Shown here one piece after another: positions 18,040-25,156 of a DNA stretch of 64,000 bases. This DNA is from Hyphomicrobiales bacterium (GTDB taxonomy: Bacteria > Pseudomonadota > Alphaproteobacteria > Rhizobiales > Rhizobiaceae): assembly GCA_900466875.1 (NCBI GenBank), contig UBNQ01000031.1:102121-166120 (forward strand), given 5' to 3'. The notes under the pieces are model-generated. The model did no database searches. It saw only the letters and a program-made list of their open reading frames with translations, and was not told the origin of the DNA. The position numbers and the translations under genes were made by a program. Every line of letters begins with the position of its first letter. The first letter of the stretch is position 1.

Positions 18040-18816
18040 TTAGTTCAGGTAAAGCATGTAGTAGAAATCCGCGCCCCGGTTCTCGATCGTAAATCTCACC
18101 GCGTGGGTAGAGTCTTTATTAGACACCACCTGCGCGGTGCATTCTCTCGTGCCACTGGCATTGGACACTTCCCGAATGTCCCTAATGTCTTTCACCTGAA
18201 GCTTCACGAAATTCATTGGGATCTGAGGGAAAAGTTCCGACACCTTTTGTGTTGAAATTGCAGCTGAACATGATGGCAATCCAAGACTGGTCAAAGGGTT
18301 TTGGAAGCCGTTTGTCACGTAGATCGACGCAGCAAAAGAGAGGCACCACACGGCGAGCGTGATTTGCCTTTTGCCTAGCCATTTGTTTCTCAAATACAGA
18401 TAGAGCGGGACAATTAGGATGGCTGCCCAGATGGGTGCCCGCTTCCTTCCACTACCTTCTATGGCCTTCTGGTCGGCAAAAGCGACCAAGCCGTTGATCG
18501 CCGCGTATGTGATCAAGATGAAGGTCAGTATTTCTTGGCTGGGCTGAAGAGCTACCTCGACCAGTGCGCCGGCAATTGGCACAACAGTGAGGCACCATGC
18601 CCAAAAGTCATTGACCGCTGACGCGGGTAGTGGTGGGGGAGTGGTGCCATGATGGTCCGGGATGGCATCTGAATATTGTTTCCAAGAGGGACCAAATTCG
18701 GACGTCCAGACAAGGGTTGTTCCTGTAATTCGACCGTCGGCAAAATGAGATATCAGGTCCTCCCGGCTAAGGGGGCCAAACTTTCGTCCGTTTGCGCTGT
18801 AGTGCCAATCAGTCAT
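18040..18816 (-). CDS. GYF_2-domain membrane protein, antisense in the tail operon (moron)
   Basis: A 258-residue protein on the strand opposite to all tail genes, ending 5 bases from the tape measure stop. Residues 2-50 form a GYF_2 (DUF4339) domain: DWHYSANGRKFGPLSREDLI, then ITGTTLVWTSEFGPSW. Four hydrophobic segments follow, then an exported-looking C-terminal region of ~90 residues with few charges. Such GYF_2 membrane proteins are bacterial, not virion, proteins. Location, opposite strand and its own upstream promoter-like region point to a lysogenic conversion gene (moron) expressed from the prophage. GGGGGA precedes ATG 18816; a longer start at 18834 is possible. Confidence 0.8.
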   Translation of the reverse strand: MTDWHYSANGRKFGPLSREDLISHFADGRITGTTLVWTSEFGPSWKQYSDAIPDHHGTTPPPLPASAVNDFWAWCLTVVPIAGALVEVALQPSQEILTFILITYAAINGLVAFADQKAIEGSGRKRAPIWAAILIVPLYLYLRNKWLGKRQITLAVWCLSFAASIYVTNGFQNPLTSLGLPSCSAAISTQKVSELFPQIPMNFVKLQVKDIRDIREVSNASGTRECTAQVVSNKDSTHAVRFTIENRGADFYYMLYLN

Positions 18817-18846
18817 CACGATCCCCCGAGCCATTGGCTTATCTAT

Positions 18847-18881
18847 AGCAATCCCACATCACGGAAAAGTAGCGGATTGCT
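18847..18881. promoter_or_regulatory. Inverted repeat in the moron promoter region
   Basis: AGCAATCC (18847-18854) and GGATTGCT (18874-18881) are perfect 8-base inverted copies separated by 19 bases. They lie 31-65 bases upstream of the moron start. On the minus strand TATAGA overlaps the proximal arm and could be a -10 box. A repressor site or a structure in the leader of gene U are both possible. Confidence 0.45.
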
Positions 18882-18906
18882 CTCTCAAATTCTTAAGAGT
18901 GAAGCG

Positions 18907-19356
18907 ATGTCAGGTCCCGTACCAATGACGCTTGGGCCGTTCGCCTTTGAGGCTATCGGCTTTGGTTACGATGGCGTTTCTCGCCGCGTGCAAACCCCCT
19001 GGGCCGAGATCGCCGTTGCCCAGACATTGAACCAGCAGCAATGGACAGGTCCAACTTCAGATGAGGTCGTGATTAAGGGTGTCCTCTTCCCAGTCGAATT
19101 TGGTGGGCAGTCTTCACTAGACGGCCTCATCGGGTCGGCATTGGGGGGCGTCCCGCTCATGCTGGTATCCGGCAATGACGTGCAGGGCGTCATTCATGGA
19201 ACTTACACTGTCCAGTCTGTCGACGAGGATCGTGGCTATCATGATGCCAAGGGCGCGCCTCGACGCAATGCCTATTCGATCTCGCTTAAACGCTACGGTC
19301 AGGGGAGTGCCGGCGTGGCGGCTGAGCTTGTTCCGATCCTCAGTCTTTTCGGGTGA
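18907..19356 (+). CDS. Tail protein U (P2 gpU family)
   Basis: A 149-residue GpU protein: MTLGPFAFEAIGFGYDGVSR, then the WAEIAVAQTLNQQQWTGPTS region, are typical, as is the C-terminal SLKRYGQG. gpU-type proteins are tail completion proteins that cap the tube near the head. The frame is open further upstream, but that part overlaps the moron gene; ATG 18907 is where the family begins. Confidence 0.92.
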   Translation: MSGPVPMTLGPFAFEAIGFGYDGVSRRVQTPWAEIAVAQTLNQQQWTGPTSDEVVIKGVLFPVEFGGQSSLDGLIGSALGGVPLMLVSGNDVQGVIHGTYTVQSVDEDRGYHDAKGAPRRNAYSISLKRYGQGSAGVAAELVPILSLFG

Positions 19357-19359
19357 GCC

Positions 19360-19572
19360 ATGTCTGAAATCTACACCACCAAGCAAGGCGAGACGGTCGA
19401 TATCGCCTGCTGGAACCACTATGGCCGCACACGCGATGCCGTCGAGGCGGTCCTCAATGCCAACCCGGATCTGTCGTTGCTCGATGTAGTCCTGCCGCTC
19501 GGCACGACGATTGTCATGCCGGATCTTGAGCTTTCGCCTGCGGCGACCCCTCTAATCAGCCTATGGGATTAA
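19360..19572 (+). CDS. Tail protein X (P2 gpX, LysM-like)
   Basis: A 70-residue protein of the phage tail X family: MSEIYTTKQGETVDIACWNH, a LysM-like fold, and the C-terminal PLGTTIVMPDL strand. In related phages it contacts the spike or tube end and may bind peptidoglycan. It starts 3 bases after gpU and the next gene starts 1 base after it. Confidence 0.9.
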   Translation: MSEIYTTKQGETVDIACWNHYGRTRDAVEAVLNANPDLSLLDVVLPLGTTIVMPDLELSPAATPLISLWD

Positions 19573-19573
19573 G

Positions 19574-20716
19574 ATGCAGCCGAAGGTCGAAATCACAATT
19601 GACGGCAAGCCTGTTGCCGGTTCTTTTTACGAACGCCTCATATCTTTATCGGTCACGGATAAAGAGGGGTTGGCCTCCGACACGTTCGACATGGAATTGA
19701 ATGACGGGCCTCCTCAGTTCCTAGCGATCCCGCGGAAGGGCGCAGTCGTCGATATCCGCATAGGATATGATGAGGCTCGCTCTCTCGGCCAGTTCGTCGT
19801 CGATAAGGTGAAGCCGAAGTGCCTCCCTTACTCGATGTCGATATCGGGCAAGGCGAGGGATATGCGCGATGGCAAGTTCAAGGAACGCCAGGAGCGTCAC
19901 TGGGACAAGGCGAAGGTCAAGGACATCGTCAACGATCTTGCATCCGAGGTGGGGCTTTCAGCGTCTGTCGATCCGGAGATTGGCGAGCATGAATACGACT
20001 GGTTCGGTCAGCAGGACGAAACCAACGTCCATCTCCTGCGTCGCTTGGCGGATCGGCACAATGCTCTGTTCAAGGTCAAGGACGGCCGGCTGGTTTTTTC
20101 GAAGCGGGGCTCGGGTAACTCGGCTTCCGGCTCTTTCCTCGGTTCCGTCGTCGTGTCGCCGTCCCGCATAATAAACGGCTCGTGCGAATTCGAGGCTAAC
20201 GACCGAACCAAATATTCGAAGGTCGTCGCCTATTATCAGGACCGCGACCAGGCGCAGCGGGTCGAGATCGACGCAGAGTCCGATGCGGACGGCGACAGCG
20301 TCTACCGGATCCCCGAGCCATTCGCCAATGCAGCTGAAGCCGACAAGGCGGCGCAGGCGAAAGCGAAAGATCTAAAGCGGGGAGAGGGCGCGGCCTCCGT
20401 CACGGTAATTGGAGATACGGCCATCTGTGCCGGCGCTCCCCTTTTGTTTGAAGGCGTGCGCGCTGGTCTTGATGGTGTTCCATATCTCATCGATACGGCA
20501 ACCCATACCTATTCAAAGACCGCCGGTTATCTGACTGCGATCAGCGCCAAGCTTTATGACGGCAAGTCCGGCAAAGGCAGCGGTGATGCTGACGACGAAG
20601 ACAGCTCGTCCGGATCGACGGATGGGAAGGTCGCTCCGAATGCCCCGGCTGGCACGCCTGCAACACCCTCGCAATGGAACGACACGCGGCGCTATGGCCG
20701 CATCGACGAAAACTAA
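19574..20716 (+). CDS. Late control/baseplate hub protein gpD family
   Basis: A 380-residue phage late control D protein, equivalent to T4 gp27, the hub joining tube and spike. Characteristic parts are KVEITIDGKPVAGSFYERLI, DTFDMELNDGPPQFLAIPRKG, HLLRRLADRHNALFKVKDGR and the later AAQAKAKDLKRGEGAASVTV. It ends with a Ser/Asp/Gly-rich linker and a short tail. gpX, gpD and gpU are consecutive, as in many P2-like tails. Confidence 0.93.
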   Translation: MQPKVEITIDGKPVAGSFYERLISLSVTDKEGLASDTFDMELNDGPPQFLAIPRKGAVVDIRIGYDEARSLGQFVVDKVKPKCLPYSMSISGKARDMRDGKFKERQERHWDKAKVKDIVNDLASEVGLSASVDPEIGEHEYDWFGQQDETNVHLLRRLADRHNALFKVKDGRLVFSKRGSGNSASGSFLGSVVVSPSRIINGSCEFEANDRTKYSKVVAYYQDRDQAQRVEIDAESDADGDSVYRIPEPFANAAEADKAAQAKAKDLKRGEGAASVTVIGDTAICAGAPLLFEGVRAGLDGVPYLIDTATHTYSKTAGYLTAISAKLYDGKSGKGSGDADDEDSSSGSTDGKVAPNAPAGTPATPSQWNDTRRYGRIDEN

Positions 20717-20738
20717 CCCCTAAAATCAGGAGCTTCTA

Positions 20739-21038
20739 ATGCCCAAAGGTACAGTAACCCTCTCGAAGAGACGTGGGGGCTCCGTTCCCATGCCGGTTCT
20801 TCAGGCTGCGGCCAAGGCCGGCCCTCTCGACGTTACGCCCACGGCCTCCAGCCAGACGCTTGGAATTGTCGCGGGCAGTGACGACGATTTCTGGGAGCTT
20901 GCATTCGACACGAATGTTCGGGTGCATTTTGCCGAAAACCCAACGGTCACCGCGACAAGTGGTCGCCTTCTCTGCGCCGGCATCCCGTACACCTACGCCG
21001 CGAAGGAAAGCCAGAAGATCGCGGTCATCCTGGCCTGA
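20739..21038 (+). CDS. Hypothetical phage protein before the lysis genes (99 aa)
   Basis: A 99-residue, mostly beta protein with AGGAG ten bases before the ATG. I do not recognise the family. The N terminus is basic and proline-containing; the C-terminal part (TSGRLLCAGIPYTYAAKESQ) looks like a small compact domain. It sits between baseplate hub and endolysin, so a minor virion protein is plausible. Confidence 0.6.
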   Translation: MPKGTVTLSKRRGGSVPMPVLQAAAKAGPLDVTPTASSQTLGIVAGSDDDFWELAFDTNVRVHFAENPTVTATSGRLLCAGIPYTYAAKESQKIAVILA

Positions 21039-21087
21039 CGCGCAGCCACTGCTGCACTGACTTGATTTCCCTACATCGGAGAAACTT

Positions 21088-21840
21088 ATGAACCTCGTGT
21101 CGAACTGGCGACGTGTTGTCGCTATCTCTTTGTCTTTCTGGATGCAGGTTGCGGGCCTCCTGGTCCTGATCTGGCCGGAACTGAAATTCGCCTGGACCGG
21201 TCAGGATTCTGATCCGGTGCTCTTCTGGTGGCTCGGCGTCCTACTTCTGGTCGCCGGCATCCTTGGCCGGCTCTATGAGCAAAGCACTTCAAAATGGAGG
21301 GAATGGGCTCGGATCGGCGGCGTTGCCGTCGTGATCTTCCTCCTCGCGATGTTGCTCGCCACGACGGTGCGTGCTGCACCTCCGACCGAAGACCAGACGC
21401 TCGCCGTTGCAATCCCGTTCATCGCTCAGGAAGAGGGCGAAGTCTTGGTGGCTTACCTCGATGCCGTTGGGGTGCCGACGATCGGATCGGGATCGACCAG
21501 GGGCGTCAAGCTGGGGATGAAGATCACCCGCGAAGAAAGCCGTGCGCTGTTGAGGCGGGAGGTTATCGAATACCGTCAGGGGCTGCATCGGTATTTCCGG
21601 CCGATCACCATCAACGACAGACTGACGCCATGGCGCGATGCAGCCTACACTTCGATAGCGTTCAATGCCGGCATAGTCGCAATCGGAAACAGTACGGCCA
21701 CCAAACGGCTAAACGCCGGAGACATTATTGGAGGCTGTGACGCGCTGACCTGGTGGAACAAGGCCGGCCAGCGCGTCTTGCGAGGCCTGACCCTTCGCCG
21801 CCAACGGGAAAAAGCTCTTTGCATGAAGGGGCTCACGTGA
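21088..21840 (+). CDS. Membrane-anchored GH24 endolysin with holin-like N terminus
   Basis: A 250-residue protein. Residues 104-250 are a T4/P22-type lysozyme (GH24): the catalytic triad is E116, D125, T131 in EEGEVLVAYLDAVGVPTIG, with the same 9- and 6-residue spacing as T4 lysozyme E11/D20/T26. GSGSTRGV and the NAGIVAIGNSTATKRLNAGD region are also typical. Before it are three hydrophobic segments (about 10-29, 44-63, 76-96), the third ending in VRAAPP, which could be a signal-anchor or cleavage site. The N-terminal part thus looks like a small holin fused to the enzyme. The next gene starts over its stop (GTGA). Confidence 0.88.
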   Translation: MNLVSNWRRVVAISLSFWMQVAGLLVLIWPELKFAWTGQDSDPVLFWWLGVLLLVAGILGRLYEQSTSKWREWARIGGVAVVIFLLAMLLATTVRAAPPTEDQTLAVAIPFIAQEEGEVLVAYLDAVGVPTIGSGSTRGVKLGMKITREESRALLRREVIEYRQGLHRYFRPITINDRLTPWRDAAYTSIAFNAGIVAIGNSTATKRLNAGDIIGGCDALTWWNKAGQRVLRGLTLRRQREKALCMKGLT

Positions 21841-22262
21841 CCGTCTTTTTCACCTGGCTCATTCGAACCATCGGGATTGGCGGGTGTGCATTCCTCGGAT
21901 TGTGGATCTATGACTGGGGCATCCCCGGTGCAGCCCGTATCCCATATCTGACCTTGATTCCGATCCTCGGGGATCTCACGACCGGCCGCGCCCATACTTA
22001 TGCCGACGAGCAGGTCAAGCTCGCGACTGCGGGCATGGTGGCGAAGTTCGAATATGAGGCGCTTCAGGCGCAGTTCGAAAAGGAACGCCGCGAAAGGCTG
22101 ATCGCGCAGGTGTCGAGCGCACTGGCGCAAGAGCGTGCCGATGCGATCGAGGTTGAGCGACGGATCGCCGACGCCGAGATCGACCGTCTCCGAAAGGAGG
22201 CGGCCAAGGAAAACCTGCCCGGCTGGAGCGAGGAGGAGCTGAAATGGTACGGAAAACACTGA
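21837..22262 (+). CDS. Probable inner-membrane spanin subunit (Rz-like)
   Basis: Starts at GTG 21837, overlapping the endolysin stop. The 141-residue product has an N-terminal membrane segment (TWLIRTIGIGGCAFLGLWIY) and a long charged coiled-coil (about residues 60-125). This is the build of an i-spanin, which together with an outer-membrane partner fuses the membranes in the last lysis step. Position after the endolysin and the overlapping next gene agree. The call rests on topology and context, not on sequence similarity. Confidence 0.68.
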   Translation: MTVFFTWLIRTIGIGGCAFLGLWIYDWGIPGAARIPYLTLIPILGDLTTGRAHTYADEQVKLATAGMVAKFEYEALQAQFEKERRERLIAQVSSALAQERADAIEVERRIADAEIDRLRKEAAKENLPGWSEEELKWYGKH

Positions 22263-22546
22263 TGCTCCTGCCGATCGCGCTCATGCTGATGAGCGCCAAG
22301 GGCTGCCAGACACTCGAACAGCGCGCCATCTCGGCGGCTGTGATCAAGGGCGAGGCAATCGCCGAGACGCCGTTTCCGGATCTTCCTGCCGCTTGTGTTG
22401 CCAAGACCGGTCGGGTGCGGCCCGCCACCGATGAGGCACGCGTTGTCACGCTGAAGCGCTGGGAGATGGTCGCGGACATTCGCGATCGCCAGGCAGAGGA
22501 CTGCGCCGCTTGGGGCGCGGACCAGAAGCGCCTTCGGGCCGAATAA
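22244..22546 (+). CDS. Probable outer-membrane spanin or lipoprotein (Rz1-like)
   Basis: A 100-residue protein starting 19 bases before the end of the i-spanin gene in another frame. The signal sequence MVRKTLMLLPIALMLMSAKG is followed by Cys21. The lipobox AKGC is unusual, since position -3 is normally Leu/Val/Ile and Lys at -2 is rare. The mature part is short and helical with three more cysteines, not proline-rich like lambda Rz1. The overlap and lysis context support an o-spanin, but confidence is limited. Confidence 0.6.
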   Translation: MVRKTLMLLPIALMLMSAKGCQTLEQRAISAAVIKGEAIAETPFPDLPAACVAKTGRVRPATDEARVVTLKRWEMVADIRDRQAEDCAAWGADQKRLRAE

Positions 22547-22573
22547 CTATCACACATTTCAGGAGGCGCTTGT

Positions 22574-22720
22574 ATGCGACCACTCAATTCAATGGGGCTC
22601 GGCCTGCAGGCGCAGCCGCGTCCACCAACACAGGGCGGTGGGGGTGTCCCTGCCAACGCTCTCACCCTTAACGGGCAGCTCATCACGCTTAACTCGCAAC
22701 CCATCACGAAAGCAGCTTGA
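22574..22720 (+). CDS. 48-residue phage microprotein with tandem TLNxQ motifs
   Basis: A short frame with an excellent ribosome binding site (AGGAGG, seven bases before ATG 22574) that ends two bases before the next ATG. The product is Gln/Pro/Gly-rich, with GGGG in the middle and a C-terminal tandem ALTLNGQ-LITLNSQPIT. Nothing indicates membrane insertion. It lies between spanin and hydrolase genes and may be a structural peptide or a cofactor of the hydrolase. The family is unknown to me. Confidence 0.6.
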   Translation: MRPLNSMGLGLQAQPRPPTQGGGGVPANALTLNGQLITLNSQPITKAA

Positions 22721-22722
22721 TC

Positions 22723-24021
22723 ATGGCTTATGAACTGACCAACCCCGCCGATCTCGCTGCAGTCAAACAGCAGCTTGGTCTGTCCACATCGATGGCTGCT
22801 CTCGCGGCGCGTTCGAAGTCCTCGAACATCGGTGATCGCCAGTTGATGAACAACTTTGCCACGGACGGCAATGGTTCGGCTCCTGGCAAAACCTACCACA
22901 TGAAGAATGCTGTTCCGGCAACAGACGTGCTTGCAGTCCGCATTGTCTACCAGAACCATACGGCCGCTGCGATTGCTGGTATCAAGGCGATTGCAAGCTC
23001 CAGTGCATCGCCGAGCGACCAGTATAATAATGCCGGGGTCTGGACGGCGGCGACATTCGGCGGCGCGGCGACAGGTACGTTGCCCGCCGGCACAGCTACG
23101 GCGCCTGCGGTTCTAAAGACCGATTGGATACCTGTAGTGCCGTTGGCACGATCAGACGCTGGCCCGAGCACGATCTACCACGTCAGGAGTTTCGCCCCGA
23201 ATACGAATGCGACCTTGCCGACGGTCGGCAACGGTGGCGGCGTTAGCCCATCGACCACATGGGGAGCGCGCGCGAACGAAGAATGGTCTTGCGCCGTCAA
23301 CGTCGGCGATTTCGTGGCGTCTCCGACGACATTCACCGCTGCCGGGGAAGGGTCTCCCTTTGCGATCGCGATCGAATATATGACCGCAGCGACCACGCTG
23401 ACGGTCATGAACTTCGGTGACAGCATTCGCATGGGCTATGTCGCCAGCGCGCCGGGCAACTGCGATATCGTTGTGGCAGCCAAAGCCGCATCTACGCCAG
23501 CTCGGCCGATCAGCGTGCAAAACTCTGCGCAGGGTGGCTCGAATTCCGACACCTACATTGGGTTGGCTGAAGCCCTGATCCCGATCCACAAACCGGCTAT
23601 GGCAGTTTATAGTGTCTTCACGCCGAACGACACAGCCCCGACGGCTGCGACAATCCAGGCGCAGAAGGTGAAACGCGGTCGCTTCCTGAAGGTTTGCCAG
23701 GACAATGGCGTTATCCCCGTTCTCAGTACCAGCGTTCCGAACACCAACGCCGGCAACACGGCCTCGACCTACTCCGCCGCCGTCGATGATCTCGTGAAAG
23801 CGCTGGATAATGACACGAGGGCTTTGTGTGCGACCGGCAAAGCGCTGCTTCTCGACTTGAGCCTGATCCTGTCCAACACACAAACAGCCGGCGTAGCTCG
23901 ACTGTGGAAGACCGGTTTGAACGCTGATGGCCTTCATCCGAACGATGCGGGGTATCTGGCCAGCGCCAGCGACATGACCGTTGGTGCAGGCGCCGTGATT
24001 GCTTACCTGCTGGCGGCTTAA
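22723..24021 (+). CDS. SGNH/GDSL hydrolase, probably virion-associated (432 aa)
   Basis: The C-terminal half is an SGNH hydrolase: block I FGDSIRMG with nucleophile Ser234, and block V DGLHPNDAGY with Asp402 and His405. The Gly and Asn of blocks II and III are probably in NSAQGGSNSDT and TPNDT. These enzymes remove acyl or acetyl groups from carbohydrates or lipids. The first ~225 residues are beta-like with no signal peptide. Located at the end of the late genes, it could be a tail-borne deacetylase that processes surface polysaccharide. A start at TTG 22717 is possible, but ATG 22723 is more likely. Confidence 0.85.
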   Translation: MAYELTNPADLAAVKQQLGLSTSMAALAARSKSSNIGDRQLMNNFATDGNGSAPGKTYHMKNAVPATDVLAVRIVYQNHTAAAIAGIKAIASSSASPSDQYNNAGVWTAATFGGAATGTLPAGTATAPAVLKTDWIPVVPLARSDAGPSTIYHVRSFAPNTNATLPTVGNGGGVSPSTTWGARANEEWSCAVNVGDFVASPTTFTAAGEGSPFAIAIEYMTAATTLTVMNFGDSIRMGYVASAPGNCDIVVAAKAASTPARPISVQNSAQGGSNSDTYIGLAEALIPIHKPAMAVYSVFTPNDTAPTAATIQAQKVKRGRFLKVCQDNGVIPVLSTSVPNTNAGNTASTYSAAVDDLVKALDNDTRALCATGKALLLDLSLILSNTQTAGVARLWKTGLNADGLHPNDAGYLASASDMTVGAGAVIAYLLAA

Positions 24022-24065
24022 CGGCATCCCACACGGCGACATTCTTGAAAACGATCACATCGTGA

Positions 24066-24272
24066 TCACTTGATGCGATGGTTCCAATCGGCATCAAGCG
24101 CTTCATCTTCCGAGCATTCTCGGTATTCGAATTCTTTGCCGGTCCAGCGGCGCATCTGAAAGCGACCGTCTTTTAATACGGCTGCCCAATCCGATTGCGT
24201 CAGCGAGCGGTAAGCCGAGAGTGCGGCTTTGAAAGCGGTCAGCGGCGAGGGGATCGTGATTGCCATTGGCAT
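24066..24272 (-). CDS. Hypothetical small protein (68 aa)
   Basis: A minus-strand frame downstream of the SGNH gene, convergent with it. The sequence (TQSDWAAVLKDGRFQMRRWT) looks protein-like, but no family is recognised and the ribosome binding site is weak. The start could also be the ATG at 24266. A small palindrome, GATCAC-3-GTGATC (24053-24067), lies at its 3' end. Confidence 0.45.
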   Translation of the reverse strand: MPMAITIPSPLTAFKAALSAYRSLTQSDWAAVLKDGRFQMRRWTGKEFEYRECSEDEALDADWNHRIK

Positions 24273-24334
24273 AGAATGCCACGGATGGTCTCCACGTCAA
24301 CACCCCACCACCCTGACATCAAATGATGGGCAAT

Positions 24335-24358
24335 AAGAGGGGTATATTTATCCCTCTT
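24335..24358 (+). terminator. Rho-independent terminator
   Basis: Stem AAGAGGG (24335-24341) and CCCTCTT (24352-24358), loop of ten A/T-rich bases, followed by TCTTTTCT. It would end transcripts coming from the SGNH gene. The first repeat copy (24311) lies 13 bases upstream. It overlaps the end of the minus-strand RHH gene. Confidence 0.65.
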
Positions 24359-24551
24359 TCTTTTCTGTGGATCTAACGTGTTCAGCCGTCTTGAGCGCGC
24401 CTTCAACGGCGTCTCGAATGAACTTCGACATATGCTTGTCGCCCACAAGGTCGCGTATCCGGTCGAGCGTTTCGGCCGGGAAAGCAATCTTCGTCTTCTT
24501 CATGTTGAGTGGTGGCCTGCCCATGCGGGTAGCCGTAGCCTGAGTCGTCAT
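24348..24551 (-). CDS. Ribbon-helix-helix DNA-binding protein (67 aa)
   Basis: The basic N terminus with MGRPPLNMKKTKIAFPAETL and the helices DRIRDLVGDKHMSKFIRDAV form a CopG/Arc-type RHH pattern: one beta strand (KTKIAF) and two helices with the SKFIRDA turn. Such proteins act as repressors or antitoxins. GGAG lies five bases before ATG 24551. It is divergent from the gene at 24644 across a region with a strong promoter and an inverted repeat, which suggests it controls both. Confidence 0.7.
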   Translation of the reverse strand: MTTQATATRMGRPPLNMKKTKIAFPAETLDRIRDLVGDKHMSKFIRDAVEGALKTAEHVRSTEKKEG

Positions 24552-24577
24552 GTTAGCTCCATCGATAATTTATGGGG

Positions 24578-24615
24578 TACGTTAACTTGACGTATAAACG
24601 ACCGTCATTTATATA
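24578..24615 (+). promoter_or_regulatory. Sigma-70-type promoter with candidate RHH operator
   Basis: TTGACG (24587-24592), 17-base spacer, TATATA (24610-24615): a near-consensus promoter for the gene at 24644. An inverted repeat, TACGT (24578-24582) and ACGTA (24590-24594) with a 7-base spacer, covers the -35 box. It could be the operator of the divergent RHH protein. Confidence 0.65.
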
Positions 24616-24643
24616 TCCAGTCAGAAACGGGTTGGAGACGGTC

Positions 24644-24904
24644 ATGTCTAGGGTCGCACACGAGAAAATCATGGCGGATGAGCGGTTCCGGGCCGACATC
24701 GAGAAGGCTCGCGTCAAAGCGCAGAAAGTCTGTGACAAGACGCATGATCGTCTCCGCAATGAAGAAGAGAAGCTGCTAGCCAAACTTACTGCAATCCAGT
24801 TGCAGCGCCGGGAGGTTTTCAAGGACGTTTACCGTCCAATCTTCGATCCTCTCGAAGAGGCTGCCTACGCAGCCGCAGAAAAACGCATCGGCGGCGGAAC
24901 ATGA
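24644..24904 (+). CDS. Hypothetical charged helical protein (86 aa)
   Basis: Starts at ATG 24644 with GGAG eight bases before it; the frame is open from 24572, but that part contains the promoter. The product is a highly charged coiled-coil (DIEKARVKAQKVCDKTHDRL). No family recognised. Its stop overlaps the start of the next small gene (ATGA), so both form an operon behind the promoter at 24587-24615. Confidence 0.6.
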   Translation: MSRVAHEKIMADERFRADIEKARVKAQKVCDKTHDRLRNEEEKLLAKLTAIQLQRREVFKDVYRPIFDPLEEAAYAAAEKRIGGGT

Positions 24905-25071
24905 CCTTTGAGAGCGATTTCCAGGCGCTGGAAGTGCTTAGAGATAGAGGTATCGAGGAGACCGGAAACGGCTTCCTCGAAGCTCGTTGGGATGCCTTGG
25001 ATGACGCGGGCAAAGAAGCTGTGCGCTATCTCTGCGACGAATGGGACTTCGCCTTCAAGGATCTGTCCTAG
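24901..25071 (+). CDS. Hypothetical acidic small protein (56 aa)
   Basis: Translated from the ATGA overlap with the previous gene to TAG 25069-25071. The 56-residue product is acidic and aromatic (FLEARWDALDDAGKEAVRYL, then CDEWDFAFKDLS), which looks like a folded helical protein rather than chance sequence. A terminator follows directly. Function unknown. Confidence 0.6.
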   Translation: MTFESDFQALEVLRDRGIEETGNGFLEARWDALDDAGKEAVRYLCDEWDFAFKDLS

Positions 25072-25079
25072 TCCCCATC

Positions 25080-25102
25080 GCCCCTAAACCAAAGAAAGGG
25101 GC
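25080..25102 (+). terminator. Rho-independent terminator after the small operon
   Basis: GCCCCT (25080-25085), 11-base A-rich loop, AGGGGC (25097-25102), then TTGAAGATTTTC. It lies eight bases after the stop of the 56-residue gene. Confidence 0.55.
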
Positions 25103-25156
25103 TTGAAGATTTTCGAGAGTGCCTAAGTTAGTTGCTCGCAATGGGAGTAACAACCT

